A stretch of 64,000 nt of DNA from Thauera sp. UBA6194. Lineage in GTDB: Bacteria; Pseudomonadota; Gammaproteobacteria; Burkholderiales; Rhodocyclaceae. A program made the position numbers and the translations under genes. Location of the stretch: NCBI GenBank assembly GCA_002422685.1, contig DITC01000037.1, positions 6,636-70,635 on the forward strand, in the 5' to 3' direction. Below, piece after piece: positions 47,287-56,739 of this stretch; within the stretch, counting starts at the first letter, position 1, and every line of letters begins with the position of its first letter. The notes beneath the pieces were generated by a model. The model was given only the letters and a program-made list of their open reading frames with translations. It searched no databases and was not told where the DNA came from.

Positions 47287-47475
47287 TCAGATCATCGGCG
47301 CGAGCACGCGCTCGATCGCAAACAGCGACAGAAAAACAAAAACCACGACCACCGCGGCGCGAAAGGACTTCCACGCCCAGGCCTTGTAGCGCGCATTGCC
47401 GGTGAGCTGCCAGAGAATGATCGAGCCCCCGATTGCAAGCACGGCGAGCAGCAGGAGCAGACGCATGATCAGCAT
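47287..47475 (-). CDS. Small two-helix membrane protein
   Basis: The 62-residue protein (59 if it starts at ATG 47466) has two hydrophobic helices, LLLLLAVLAIGGSIILWQL at about 6-24 and AVVVVFVFLSLFAIERVL at about 41-58, with a short basic link (NARYKAWAWKSFR). The frame is conserved in character and lies between lpxC and dciA, where Betaproteobacteria often have such a gene. I do not recognise a named family. Its end is convergent with dciA. Confidence 0.65.
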   Translation of the reverse strand: MLIMRLLLLLAVLAIGGSIILWQLTGNARYKAWAWKSFRAAVVVVFVFLSLFAIERVLAPMI

Positions 47476-47548
47476 GTGCGCGCCTGCCCTCGAGCCATCG
47501 CAGCGGTGCGCGCGCCGCAGTGAAGCACGGCGCCTGGACCGCGCGCGC

Positions 47549-48475
47549 TCACGCGAAGCCCGCGCCGAGCGGCGCGAACTGGTGCGACACGGCGGCAGGC
47601 GTGGCCGCCTCCTGCTCGAAGCTGACGATCTCCCAGGCCTCCTTGTCCTCGAGCAGCACGCGCAGGACCTGGTTGTTGAGCGCGTGACCGGCCTTGTGCG
47701 CCGAATAGGCGGCAAGCAGGGGGTGGCCGCACAGGTAGAGGTCGCCGATCGCGTCGAGCACCTTGTGCTTAACGAACTCGTCGGCGTAGCGCAGCCCCTC
47801 GGCGTTGAGCACGCGGTACTCGTCCATCACGATCGCGTTCTCGAGACTGCCGCCGAGTGCCAGCCCGTTCGCGCGCATGAACTCCACGTCCTGCATGAAA
47901 CCGAAGGTACGCGCGCGCGCAACGTCACGCACGTAGGAGTGCTCGGCGAAATCGACCGTGACCTTGGTCGAGGTGGAGTCGATCGCGGGGTGATTGAATA
48001 CGATCGAGAAGGACAGCCGGAAGCCGTCATAGGGCTCGAGCCGCACCCACTTGTCGCCCTCGACGTATTCGACCGCCTTCTTCACGCGCAGGAATTTCTT
48101 CGGGGCCTTCTGCTCCTCGATGCCCACCGACTGGAGCAGGAAGACGAAGGGCGCCGAGCTGCCGTCCAGGATGGGAATCTCGGGCGCATCGACGTCGACG
48201 TGCAGGTTGTCGATGCCGAGGCCGGCGAGCGCCGACATCAGGTGCTCGACGGTGCCGACCTTCTCGCCCCCCTTCTCCAGCCCGGAGCACATGCGCGTGT
48301 CGCACACCGCATAGGGGTCGGCAGGCAGGGTCAGCGGCGGATCGAGATCGACGCGATGAAAGACGATGCCTGTGTCGGGCGCCGCCGGACGCAGGGTCAG
48401 GTTCACCTTGCGTCCGCCGTGCAGACCGACACCCGTGGCCTTGACGATGGACTTGAGGGTGCGTTGCCTGATCAT
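47549..48475 (-). CDS. lpxC: UDP-3-O-acyl-N-acetylglucosamine deacetylase
   Basis: LpxC is the committed step of lipid A synthesis and a zinc amidase. The 308-residue protein begins MIRQRTLKSIVKATGVGLHG; zinc ligands are in VEHLMSALAGLGIDN and in the HPLLAAYSAHKAGHALNNQV segment. It is the last gene of the dcw cluster, separated from ftsZ by a terminator, so it probably has its own promoter in the 275-bp gap. Confidence 0.97.
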   Translation of the reverse strand: MIRQRTLKSIVKATGVGLHGGRKVNLTLRPAAPDTGIVFHRVDLDPPLTLPADPYAVCDTRMCSGLEKGGEKVGTVEHLMSALAGLGIDNLHVDVDAPEIPILDGSSAPFVFLLQSVGIEEQKAPKKFLRVKKAVEYVEGDKWVRLEPYDGFRLSFSIVFNHPAIDSTSTKVTVDFAEHSYVRDVARARTFGFMQDVEFMRANGLALGGSLENAIVMDEYRVLNAEGLRYADEFVKHKVLDAIGDLYLCGHPLLAAYSAHKAGHALNNQVLRVLLEDKEAWEIVSFEQEAATPAAVSHQFAPLGAGFA

Positions 48476-48591
48476 GATCGTTTCCTTTTGCAGGCCGCGA
48501 TTTTAACACGCGAGCCCGCACGCCCCCGGCTATGGGGTCGATGCATGAGGACTGTTGCGCAAGCGGATGTTGCAAAGCAGCAACCGCAATG

Positions 48592-48633
48592 AAAAACCCG
48601 CCCCCGGAGCGGAGGCAACGGTCCGAGGGCGGG
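48592..48633 (-). terminator. Rho-independent terminator after ftsZ
   Basis: CCCGCCCCCGGA (48597-48608) pairs with TCCGAGGGCGGG (48622-48633) with one mismatch, followed by a T-run on the minus strand. The rest of the ftsZ-lpxC gap shows no gene. Confidence 0.88.
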
Positions 48634-48750
48634 CTTCAGATGGTTTTCGCGCCGTCATGCTGCGGCGCTGACGACAACGCAGGTCATGAGCGCCGGCGCG
48701 CCCGCGAACGAGGCATTTTCGCGGGGACGTCCGGCCGCCATGGGCCGCGC

Positions 48751-49893
48751 TCAGTCGGCCTGGCGACGCAGGAAGGCCGGGATGTCGTAGGTGCCGACAC
48801 CGTTGGTGCTCATCGCCTCGACCGTCGAGCTGCGACGATTGCGGATCACCGCCGGAACGTCGAGGCTGTTCATGTCGACGCTGCCGCCCATGGACGGACC
48901 GTAAGTACCGGTGCCCTGCACCACCTGCATCACCGGCTGACGCGCGGCACGCGGGGCGCCGAGACCGGTGGCGACCACGGTGATGCGGATGCGGTCTTCC
49001 ATGTCGTCCTCGAACACGGTGCCGTACTTGACGAAGGCCTCGGGCGCGGCGAAGGCCTGCACGGTCCTCACGGCGTCGCGCACTTCGGACATCTTCAGCG
49101 ACTTGCTGGCGGTGATATTGATCAGCACACAGCGCGCGCCGGAGAGCTCGGTGCCTTCGAGCAGCGGCGACACCGCGGCCTGCTCGGCGGCGATGCGGGC
49201 GCGGTCGAGGCCGGCGGCTTCGGCCGAACCCATCATCGCGCGGCCCATCTCGGCCATGGCGGTGCGCACGTCCTGGAAGTCGACGTTGACCAGGCCCGGG
49301 ACGTTGATGATCTCGGCGATGCCGCCCACGGCGGAGCGCAGGACGTTGTCGGCGGAGCGGAAGCACTCCTCGAAGCCGGCGTCGTCGCCGTACACATCGA
49401 GCAGCTTGTCGTTGAGCACGACGATGAGCGAATCGACGTGGCGGGTGAGCTCCTCGACGCCGCTCTCGGCGACGCGGATGCGGTTCTCGAAGTCGAAGGG
49501 CTTGGTGACCACGGCGACGGTCAGGATACCCATCTCCTTGGCGATCTCGGCCACCACGGGCGCGGCGCCGGTGCCGGTGCCGCCACCCATGCCGCCGGTG
49601 ATGAACACCATGTGCGCACCCTCGAGCGCGGCGGCGATGTCGTCGCGCGACTCCTGCGCGGCGGCGCGGCCGGCTTCCGGCTTGGAGCCGGCGCCCAGAC
49701 CGGTGTTGCCGAGCTGGACCTTGGTCGAGGCCAGGCAGCGCTTGAGCGCCTGCGCATCGGTGTTGGCCGAAATGAAGTGAACGCCCTTCACGCCCTCGCG
49801 GATCATGTGGTCGACCGCGTTGCCGCCCGCGCCACCGACGCCGACCACCTTGATCACGGTCCCGGTCGGTTCCTTTTCAACGATTTCAAACAT
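48751..49893 (-). CDS. ftsZ: FtsZ cell-division GTPase
   Basis: FtsZ polymerises into the division ring. The 380-residue protein has the tubulin signature GGGTGTGAAPVVAEIAKEMG, the N-terminal VVGVGGAGGNAVDHMI loop, a variable linker and the C-terminal peptide IPAFLRRQ that binds FtsA and ZipA. AGGAGG precedes the ATG. A 141-bp gap with an inverted repeat separates it from ftsA. Confidence 0.98.
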   Translation of the reverse strand: MFEIVEKEPTGTVIKVVGVGGAGGNAVDHMIREGVKGVHFISANTDAQALKRCLASTKVQLGNTGLGAGSKPEAGRAAAQESRDDIAAALEGAHMVFITGGMGGGTGTGAAPVVAEIAKEMGILTVAVVTKPFDFENRIRVAESGVEELTRHVDSLIVVLNDKLLDVYGDDAGFEECFRSADNVLRSAVGGIAEIINVPGLVNVDFQDVRTAMAEMGRAMMGSAEAAGLDRARIAAEQAAVSPLLEGTELSGARCVLINITASKSLKMSEVRDAVRTVQAFAAPEAFVKYGTVFEDDMEDRIRITVVATGLGAPRAARQPVMQVVQGTGTYGPSMGGSVDMNSLDVPAVIRNRRSSTVEAMSTNGVGTYDIPAFLRRQAD

Positions 49894-49949
49894 TTGCCTC
49901 GCCTCCTGTTTTGACGGTCCTGCTCAACACCGAACACCGGCCAGCCTGC

Positions 49950-49982
49950 ATTTAGTATTTACCGCGAAGTCTACTACTAAAT
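49950..49982. promoter_or_regulatory. Inverted repeat in the ftsA-ftsZ gap
   Basis: ATTTAGTA (49950-49957) and TACTAAAT (49975-49982) flank a 17-bp centre in an AT-rich island. It lies 57-89 bp before the ftsZ start, where an internal ftsZ promoter is expected. Confidence 0.45.
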
Positions 49983-50034
49983 AGGGCCTGACGAACCAGC
50001 ATCCATTCAAAATGACTTGCGCACGCGCCGTGGT

Positions 50035-51264
50035 TCAGAAATTGCGCTCAAACCACGCCTTCATGCGCCCGAAAACCTGCTTCATGCTGCGCGTCTCGCG
50101 CGCCTGGATACCCCGGCGACGCTGGGCGGCACCTTCCATCACCAGCCCCATCGCGGTCGCGTAGCGCGGCTGGCAGACCACGTCGGCCAGGCCGCCGTCG
50201 TACTGGGGCGCCCCCACGCGCGCAGGCATGTGGAACACTTCCTCGGCCAGCTCGGCCATGCCGCGCATCACCGCCGAGCCGCCGGTGAGCACGATGCCCG
50301 AGGACAGCAGCTCCTCGTAGCCGCTGCGCCGCAGCTCGGCCTGCACCAGCTCGAAGAGCTCGGAGACGCGCGGCTCGATCACATCGGCGAGCGCCTGGCG
50401 CGACAGCTTGCGCGGCGGACGGTCGCCCACGCCCGGGACCTCGATCATCTCTTCCGGGTCGGCCATCTGGTGCATCGCGACGCCGTGGCGGATCTTGATC
50501 TCCTCGGCCTCCGAGGTCGGCGTGCGCAAGGCCATCGCGATGTCGTTGGTGATCTGGTCGCCGGCAACCGGGATGACCGCCGTGTGGCGGATCGCGCCCT
50601 GGGTGAACACCGCGATGTCGGTGGTGCCGCCGCCGATGTCGACCATGCACACGCCGAGTTCCTTCTCGTCCTCGGTGAGCACCGCGTGGCTGGATGCGAG
50701 CGGCTGCAGGCTCAGGTCCATGACCTCGAGGCCGCAGCGGCGCACGCACTTGATCACGTTCTGCGCCGCCGACACCGCGCCGGTGACGATGTGCACCTTG
50801 ACCTCGAGGCGCACCCCGCTCATGCCGATCGGCTCGCGCACCCCGCCCTGGCCGTCGATGATGAACTCCTGGGTGAGGATGTGCAGGATCTGCTGCTCGG
50901 CCGGGATCGGCATCGCACGCGCGACCTCGATCACGCGCTCCACGTCCATGGTCGAGACCTCCTTCTCCTTGATCGCGACCGTACCGCTGGAGTTGAAGCT
51001 CTTGATGTGACTGCCCGCGATGCCGGTGTAGACCTCGGCGATCTTGCAGTCGGCCATGACCTCGACCTCCTGCACCACGCGCGAGATCGCATCGACGGTG
51101 GCCTCGATGTTGACCACCACGCCGCGCTTGAGCCCGTTCGTGGGCTGGGTGCCGAGACCGATCACGTTGAGTCGCCCGTCCGGCTTGACCTCGGCCACCA
51201 TGCAGGTGACCTTGGCGGTGCCGATGTCCAGGCCGACGATCAGTTCCTTGTAGTCCTTGCTCAT
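50035..51264 (-). CDS. ftsA: FtsA actin-like division protein
   Basis: The 409-residue protein has the actin-like ATPase fold (IVGLDIGTAKVTCMVAEV at the N-terminus, VDIGGGTTDIAVFTQGAI in the middle) and a C-terminal amphipathic helix (VFGRMKAWFERNF) that binds the membrane. It anchors FtsZ. Its start overlaps the ftsQ stop. Confidence 0.97.
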   Translation of the reverse strand: MSKDYKELIVGLDIGTAKVTCMVAEVKPDGRLNVIGLGTQPTNGLKRGVVVNIEATVDAISRVVQEVEVMADCKIAEVYTGIAGSHIKSFNSSGTVAIKEKEVSTMDVERVIEVARAMPIPAEQQILHILTQEFIIDGQGGVREPIGMSGVRLEVKVHIVTGAVSAAQNVIKCVRRCGLEVMDLSLQPLASSHAVLTEDEKELGVCMVDIGGGTTDIAVFTQGAIRHTAVIPVAGDQITNDIAMALRTPTSEAEEIKIRHGVAMHQMADPEEMIEVPGVGDRPPRKLSRQALADVIEPRVSELFELVQAELRRSGYEELLSSGIVLTGGSAVMRGMAELAEEVFHMPARVGAPQYDGGLADVVCQPRYATAMGLVMEGAAQRRRGIQARETRSMKQVFGRMKAWFERNF

Positions 51265-52133
51265 TTCCTGCCTTTCGTACCCTTGGACGCGTCGCTGTGC
51301 TCGAGCACGGAGGCGTCCGCCGGTGTCAATGCGAACCCGCCCGGATAGCGCAGGTCCGCGAGCGTGATGTCGATACCGATTTCCTGCTCTACGCGCGGCC
51401 ACACCGCGATGAAGCGCTGCAGCCGCTCGGCGAGGGGCGATTTTTCGCGCTCGCGGCCGAGCACGACGGTCATGCCGTTGTCGAGCTGCAGCTGCCAGGC
51501 CTCGCGCGCCGACAGGGCCAGACCCACCAGGCGCACCCCGAGCGGTTCGAGCAGCGCCGAGAACTCCTGGTGCCGCGCGAGCAGCCAGCCCGAAGAGCCT
51601 TGCGGGCCGTCGAACTGGGGCATGTCCTCGTTGCTGGCCGCCACGAACACTTCGCCCTGCCTGTTCACCAGCCGCGCCTCGCCACTGTCCGACACGGTCC
51701 AGTACGCGACCGCCTCGTGCTCCTGCAGGCGCAGCTCGAGCGCGTCCGGCCAGCGTCGGCGCACCTCGGCGCTGCGCACCCAGGGCAGCTTCTCGAAGGT
51801 CTGCTTCACCGCGGCGAGATCCACCGTGAAGAAGTTGCCCTGCACGGCCAACCGGGCGGCGTAGTCGAGCTGCTCCTCGGTGACCTGCCGCGGCTCGGTC
51901 ACCACGACCAGCTCGCGCAGCGGAAAAAGCGGTCGCGACAGAAACCAGGTCACCAGCGCCCAGCCGAGCGCCACCGCGGCGGCCAGAGTGAGCAGGTCGG
52001 AGATCAGGTTCAGCACCGCAGGGCGGTGCCACAGACCCGTCTCCTGCCCGGCGCGCGCGCGCGCGCCATCCGCCGCAGCGCGTGCGGAGCGGATCGAGGC
52101 AGGACGGGCCTGTACATCAGCCAAGGCGGGCAC
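51261..52133 (-). CDS. ftsQ: FtsQ divisome protein
   Basis: The 290-residue bitopic protein has a cytoplasmic N-terminus, one helix (LLTLAAAVALGWALVTWFL, about 48-66) and a POTRA domain (FPLRELVVV to WPDALELRLQEHEAV), then the FtsQ beta domain. It links FtsL/FtsB to the divisome. Its start lies inside the end of ddl (17 bp overlap). Confidence 0.95.
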   Translation of the reverse strand: MPALADVQARPASIRSARAAADGARARAGQETGLWHRPAVLNLISDLLTLAAAVALGWALVTWFLSRPLFPLRELVVVTEPRQVTEEQLDYAARLAVQGNFFTVDLAAVKQTFEKLPWVRSAEVRRRWPDALELRLQEHEAVAYWTVSDSGEARLVNRQGEVFVAASNEDMPQFDGPQGSSGWLLARHQEFSALLEPLGVRLVGLALSAREAWQLQLDNGMTVVLGREREKSPLAERLQRFIAVWPRVEQEIGIDITLADLRYPGGFALTPADASVLEHSDASKGTKGRK

Positions 52134-53031
52134 CCTCCAGAATCTTCAGACACAAGGCGGCGAAATCGAGCCCGGCAACGCGTGCCGACATCGGCACCAG
52201 CGAGTGGCCGGTCATCCCCGGCGAGGTGTTCATCTCGAGCAGGTAGGGGCGCCCGTCCGCGGCCAGCATCAGGTCGGCACGTCCCCAGCCGCGGCAGCCG
52301 AGCACGCGGGCGCATTTCATGATCAGCGCCTGAAGTGCGGCCTCCTGGTCGGCGTCCAGGCCACAGGGGCAGTCGTAGCGCGTGTCGTCGGTGAAGTACT
52401 TGTGCTGATAGTCGTAATTGCCATCGGGCGCGACGATGCGCACCAGCGGCAGGGCCTGGTCCTCGAGGAAAGGGGCGGTGAGTTCGTCGCCGGAGATGAA
52501 CTCCTCGGCGATCACCAGGCTGTCGTAGCGCGACGCCAGCTGCCAGGCGGCCTCGAGCTGTGCGGCCTCGGTGACCTTGGTCGCGCCCATGCTCGAGCCC
52601 TCGTGCGCCGGCTTGACGAAGATCGGCAGGCCGAGCTCCGCGGCGATTGCCGCCCAGTCGCTGTCGGCCTCGAGGATCGCGTAGCGCGGCGTGGGCAGCC
52701 CCGCCGCCTGCCACACCATCTTGGTGCGCCATTTGTCCATCGACAGCGCCGAGGCCATCACGCCGCTGCCGGTGTACGGGATACCCATGAGCTCGAGCGC
52801 GCCCTGCACGGTGCCGTCCTCGCCGCCGCGACCATGGAGCGCGATGAAGACGCGATCGAAGCCTTCTTCCTTGAGCACATGCAGGTCGCGTTCGGCCGGA
52901 TCGAAGGCATGCGCGTCCACCCCCGCGCCCTGCAGCGCGGCGAGCACCGCGCGCCCGGACATGAGCGAGACCTCGCGCTCTGCCGAGCTGCCACCGAAGA
53001 GCACCGCCACCTTGCCGAAACGTGTTTTCAC
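52117..53031 (-). CDS. ddl: D-alanine--D-alanine ligase
   Basis: This 304-residue ATP-grasp ligase makes the D-Ala-D-Ala dipeptide for MurF. It has the N-terminal VAVLFGGSSAEREVSLMSG and the ATP-grasp block RVLGCRGWGRADLMLAADG. The size and dcw position correspond to DdlB. ATGA overlap with murC. Confidence 0.97.
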   Translation of the reverse strand: MKTRFGKVAVLFGGSSAEREVSLMSGRAVLAALQGAGVDAHAFDPAERDLHVLKEEGFDRVFIALHGRGGEDGTVQGALELMGIPYTGSGVMASALSMDKWRTKMVWQAAGLPTPRYAILEADSDWAAIAAELGLPIFVKPAHEGSSMGATKVTEAAQLEAAWQLASRYDSLVIAEEFISGDELTAPFLEDQALPLVRIVAPDGNYDYQHKYFTDDTRYDCPCGLDADQEAALQALIMKCARVLGCRGWGRADLMLAADGRPYLLEMNTSPGMTGHSLVPMSARVAGLDFAALCLKILEGARLG

Positions 53032-54443
53032 AGTACTTCCTCGATACTGGCGAGCTTGCCCGGCACGGCGCCGATGCTACCTGCCCCCATGGTGATCACC
53101 ACGTCACCGTCGCGCGCGCTCGCCATGATCATGCGCGGCATGTCGGCGATATCCTCGACGAACACTGGCTCCACCGTGCCCGCGACCCGAATCGCACGTG
53201 CGAGCGCACGCCCGTCGGCCGCAACCAGCGGCGCCTCGCCGGCGGCATAGACCTCGCCCAGCAGCACGGCGTCGGCGCAGGACAGCACCCTGACGAAATC
53301 CTCGAAACAGTCGCGCGTGCGAGTGAAGCGGTGCGGCTGAAAGGCCAGCACCAGGCGGCGGCCGGGAAACGCGCCACGCGCCGCCTCGATCGTCGCCGCC
53401 ATCTCCACCGGGTGGTGGCCGTAGTCGTCGATGAGCGTGAAGCTGCCCGCGTCGTCGCCGTCCTGGTCGAGCAACGGCACCTCGCCGTAGCGCTGGAAGC
53501 GCCGGCCCACACCGTTGAACTCGGCCAGCGCCTTGACGATGGCCGCGTCGGACACCTGCACCTCGGTCGCCACCGCGATCGCCGCCAGCGCGTTGAGCAC
53601 GTTGTGCATGCCGGGCAGGTTGAGCTCGATCGGCAGCCGGGAGGTGGTGCCATTGACACGCACGCAGTCGAACAGCATGCGACCGCCGTCGGCGCGTACG
53701 TTTTCTGCGCGGATATTCGCCGACTCGGACAGGCCGTAACGCACGATCTGCTTGGAGACCTGCGGCGCGATCTCGCGCACGTTCGGGTCGTCCTCGCACA
53801 GCACCGCCACGCCGTAAAAAGGCAGGCGCTGCAGGAAATCGACGAAGGCCTGCTTGACGCGGCCGAAGTCGTGGCCGTAGGTGTCCATGTGGTCGGCGTC
53901 GATATTGGTCACCACCGAGATCACCGGATTGAGCAGCAGGAAGGAGGCGTCCGACTCGTCCGCCTCGGCCACCAGGTAGTCACCCGTGCCCAGGCGTGCA
54001 TTGGCACCCGCGGCATTGAGCCGGCCGCCGATGACGAAGGTCGGGTCGATGCCGCCCTCGGCGAGGATGCTCGCCACCAGCGAGGTGGTGGTGGTCTTGC
54101 CGTGGGTGCCGGCAATCGCGATGCCGTGCTTGAAGCGCATCAGCTCGGCGAGCATCAGCGCACGCGGCACCACCGGCACCTGGCGCTCGCGCGCGGCCAC
54201 CACCTCGGGATTGTCGGCCTTCACGGCGGTCGAGGCGACCACCACGTCGGCATTGGCGACGTTGTCCGCATGGTGTCCGCGGATCACCCGCGCGCCCATC
54301 TTCTGCAGGCGTCGGGTGGCGGCGTTTTCGCCCAGGTCGGAGCCGCTGACGCAATAGCCCTGATTGACCAGCACTTCGGCGATACCGCTCATGCCCGAGC
54401 CGCCGATGCCGACGAAATGAATGTTCCTGACCTTGTGTCTCAT
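53028..54443 (-). CDS. murC: UDP-N-acetylmuramate--L-alanine ligase
   Basis: MurC adds L-Ala to UDP-MurNAc. The 471-residue protein starts MRHKVRNIHFVGIGGSGMSG and has the Mur ligase ATP loop GTHGKTTTTSLVA. ATG at 54443 overlaps the murG stop; the longer frame to 54473 is not needed. Confidence 0.97.
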   Translation of the reverse strand: MRHKVRNIHFVGIGGSGMSGIAEVLVNQGYCVSGSDLGENAATRRLQKMGARVIRGHHADNVANADVVVASTAVKADNPEVVAARERQVPVVPRALMLAELMRFKHGIAIAGTHGKTTTTSLVASILAEGGIDPTFVIGGRLNAAGANARLGTGDYLVAEADESDASFLLLNPVISVVTNIDADHMDTYGHDFGRVKQAFVDFLQRLPFYGVAVLCEDDPNVREIAPQVSKQIVRYGLSESANIRAENVRADGGRMLFDCVRVNGTTSRLPIELNLPGMHNVLNALAAIAVATEVQVSDAAIVKALAEFNGVGRRFQRYGEVPLLDQDGDDAGSFTLIDDYGHHPVEMAATIEAARGAFPGRRLVLAFQPHRFTRTRDCFEDFVRVLSCADAVLLGEVYAAGEAPLVAADGRALARAIRVAGTVEPVFVEDIADMPRMIMASARDGDVVITMGAGSIGAVPGKLASIEEVL

Positions 54444-55510
54444 GTCGCGTCTCCACCGGCCAGATCCGCGCACTCATGCGCCACGGCAACCGCTGCGAGT
54501 GGCTTCGCGAGCGCGCGCGCGTGCTCGGCCATGTACAGCAGTCGGTCGCGGTCCAGGCTGGAAAGAATGCCCGCCAGACGGTCGGGCGAGAGTTCGGTTT
54601 GCGGCAGCAGGTAGGCCGCCCCGCGATCGGCGAGAAAGCGTGCGTTGCCGGTCTGGTGATCGTCGACCGCATGCGGGAAGGGCACGAGCAGACTGGCGAC
54701 ACCCGCAGCCGCGAGCTCGGCCACCGTGAGCGCTCCCGCCCGGCAGATCACCAGATCGGCCTCGGCGTAGGCGGCGGCCATGTCGTTGATGAAAGGGCGC
54801 AGCTCGCCCTCGACCTGAACGCGCGCGTAGGCGGCACGCAGGGCTTCGATCTGGCGCTCACCCGCCTGATGCACCACGACCGGGCGTGCGTCCGGGTCGA
54901 GTCGGGCCAGCGCCTGCGGGACGGCTTCGTTGAGCGCAGCCGCACCCAGGCTGCCGCCGACGACCAGCACGCGCAGCGGACCGCTCCGGCCGGCGTAGCG
55001 CTCTGCCGGCGGCAGCACCGCGGTGATGTCGGCGCGCACCGGGTTGCCCAGCCACTCGGCCTTTTCGAGCACATCGGGGAAGCCGCTCAGCACGCGGTCG
55101 GCCACCTTCGCCAGCACGCGATTGGCGAGCCCGGCCACCGAGTTCTGCTCGTGCAGCACCAGCGGCCGTCCGAGCAGCGCGGCCATCATGCCGCCCGGAA
55201 AGGTGATGTAGCCGCCCATGCCGAGCACCACGTCGGGTTGCGTCCGCCGGATCGCCCGCCAGGCCTGCCAGAAGCCGGAGAGCAGATTCAGCGGCAGCAT
55301 CAGCTTGCGCACCAGGCCCTTGCCGCGCAGCGCGCCGAAGCGCACCCAGGCAGTCTCGTAGCCGCGCTGCGGCACGATGCGCGCTTCCATGCCGTCGGGG
55401 TTGCCCATCCACACGATGCACCAGCCGCGCGCGCGCAGTTCCTCGGCCACCGCGATGCCCGGGAAGATGTGCCCGCCGGTGCCGCCGGCCATGACCATCA
55501 GCGTCTTCAT
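54440..55510 (-). CDS. murG: MurG lipid II synthase
   Basis: MurG transfers GlcNAc to lipid I at the inner membrane. The 356-residue GT-B protein begins MKTLMVMAGGTGGHIFPGIA with the G-loop GGTGGH and has the second G-loop VVGGSLGAAALNE. ATGA overlap with ftsW. Confidence 0.97.
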   Translation of the reverse strand: MKTLMVMAGGTGGHIFPGIAVAEELRARGWCIVWMGNPDGMEARIVPQRGYETAWVRFGALRGKGLVRKLMLPLNLLSGFWQAWRAIRRTQPDVVLGMGGYITFPGGMMAALLGRPLVLHEQNSVAGLANRVLAKVADRVLSGFPDVLEKAEWLGNPVRADITAVLPPAERYAGRSGPLRVLVVGGSLGAAALNEAVPQALARLDPDARPVVVHQAGERQIEALRAAYARVQVEGELRPFINDMAAAYAEADLVICRAGALTVAELAAAGVASLLVPFPHAVDDHQTGNARFLADRGAAYLLPQTELSPDRLAGILSSLDRDRLLYMAEHARALAKPLAAVAVAHECADLAGGDAT

Positions 55511-56739
55511 GCGCGGCCTCCGCGCAGGAGCTGGCGGTTTTCCCAGTCGACCCGGAGCAGGATGCCGAGCGCGATGCAGTTGGCCACGATGCCCGAGCCG
55601 CCGAAGCTCATCAAGGGCAGGGTCAGGCCCTTGGTGGGCAGCAGGCCCATGTTCACGCCCATGTTGATGAAGGACTGCACGCCGATCCACAACCCGATGC
55701 CCTGCGCCACCAGGCCCGAAAAATAACGCTCGAGCTTGATCGCCTCGCGTCCGATAAGGAAGGCACGCTGCACGACGAGCGCGAACAGGATCACCACCGT
55801 CATCACGCCGACGAAGCCGAGCTCTTCGGCGATCACCGCGAGCAGGAAGTCGGTGTGCGCCTCGGGCAGGTAGAAGAGCTTCTCCACGCTGCCGCCCAGT
55901 CCCACGCCAAACCATTCGCCGCGCCCGAAGGCGATCAGCGAGTGCGAGAGCTGGTAGCCCTTGCCGAAGGCGTCCTGCCAGGGGTCCATGAAGCCGAAGA
56001 TGCGGTCGCGGCGGTAAGGCGAGGTCCAGATCAGGATGACGAAGCCGACCACGGCCACGACCGCGAGCAGCGCGAACACGCGCACGTTCACGCCGCCGAG
56101 GAAGAGCACGCCGAAGGCGATCGTGGTGATGACGACGAAGGCGCCGAAGTCCGGTTCGCTCAGGAGCAGGAAACCCACGAGCAGGATGACGGACATCATC
56201 GGCACGAAGCCCTTCCTGAAGCTGCCCATGACGTCGAGCTTGCGCACCGTGTAGTCGGCCGCATAGAGCGCGGCGAAGATCTTCATCAGCTCGGAGGGCT
56301 GCATGTTGACCGGCCCGAGCGAGAGCCAACGCTGTGCGCCATTGACCTCGCGCCCCACGCCGGGGATCAGCACCACCACCAGCAGCAGCACCCCGGCGAC
56401 GAAGAGCGCGGGCGCGAGCTGCTGCCAGCGCGTCATCGAGAGCTGGAAGCTCACCAGCCCCAGGCCGATGCCGACGGCCAGAAACACCGCATGGCGCATC
56501 AGGAAGTAGTGCGACTGATGTCCGGTGAAGCGGCTGCCTTCGGCGATCGCGATCGAGGCCGAATAGACCATCACCAGACCGAGCAGCAGCAGGCCCACGA
56601 CCGACCAGATCAGGATCAGGTCGAGCTCGCGCGCCGGCGCGGACTGCTGACGCGCAAGTCGGCGCGCCGCGGCGCGGGCGGGGTCATGTTCGGCGCTGCC
56701 GCGCTGAAAAAGTCCGGAGATCGCAGCGGCGAGCTTCAT
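55507..56739 (-). CDS. ftsW: FtsW lipid II polymerase/SEDS protein
   Basis: The 410-residue SEDS membrane protein has ten helices and a cytoplasmic N-terminus of about 40 residues. The motif WENRQLLRGGRA closes it, and the conserved periplasmic loop with LPEAHTDFLLAVIAEELGFV is present. FtsW polymerises septal glycan together with FtsI. ATGA overlap with murD. Confidence 0.96.
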   Translation of the reverse strand: MKLAAAISGLFQRGSAEHDPARAAARRLARQQSAPARELDLILIWSVVGLLLLGLVMVYSASIAIAEGSRFTGHQSHYFLMRHAVFLAVGIGLGLVSFQLSMTRWQQLAPALFVAGVLLLVVVLIPGVGREVNGAQRWLSLGPVNMQPSELMKIFAALYAADYTVRKLDVMGSFRKGFVPMMSVILLVGFLLLSEPDFGAFVVITTIAFGVLFLGGVNVRVFALLAVVAVVGFVILIWTSPYRRDRIFGFMDPWQDAFGKGYQLSHSLIAFGRGEWFGVGLGGSVEKLFYLPEAHTDFLLAVIAEELGFVGVMTVVILFALVVQRAFLIGREAIKLERYFSGLVAQGIGLWIGVQSFINMGVNMGLLPTKGLTLPLMSFGGSGIVANCIALGILLRVDWENRQLLRGGRA

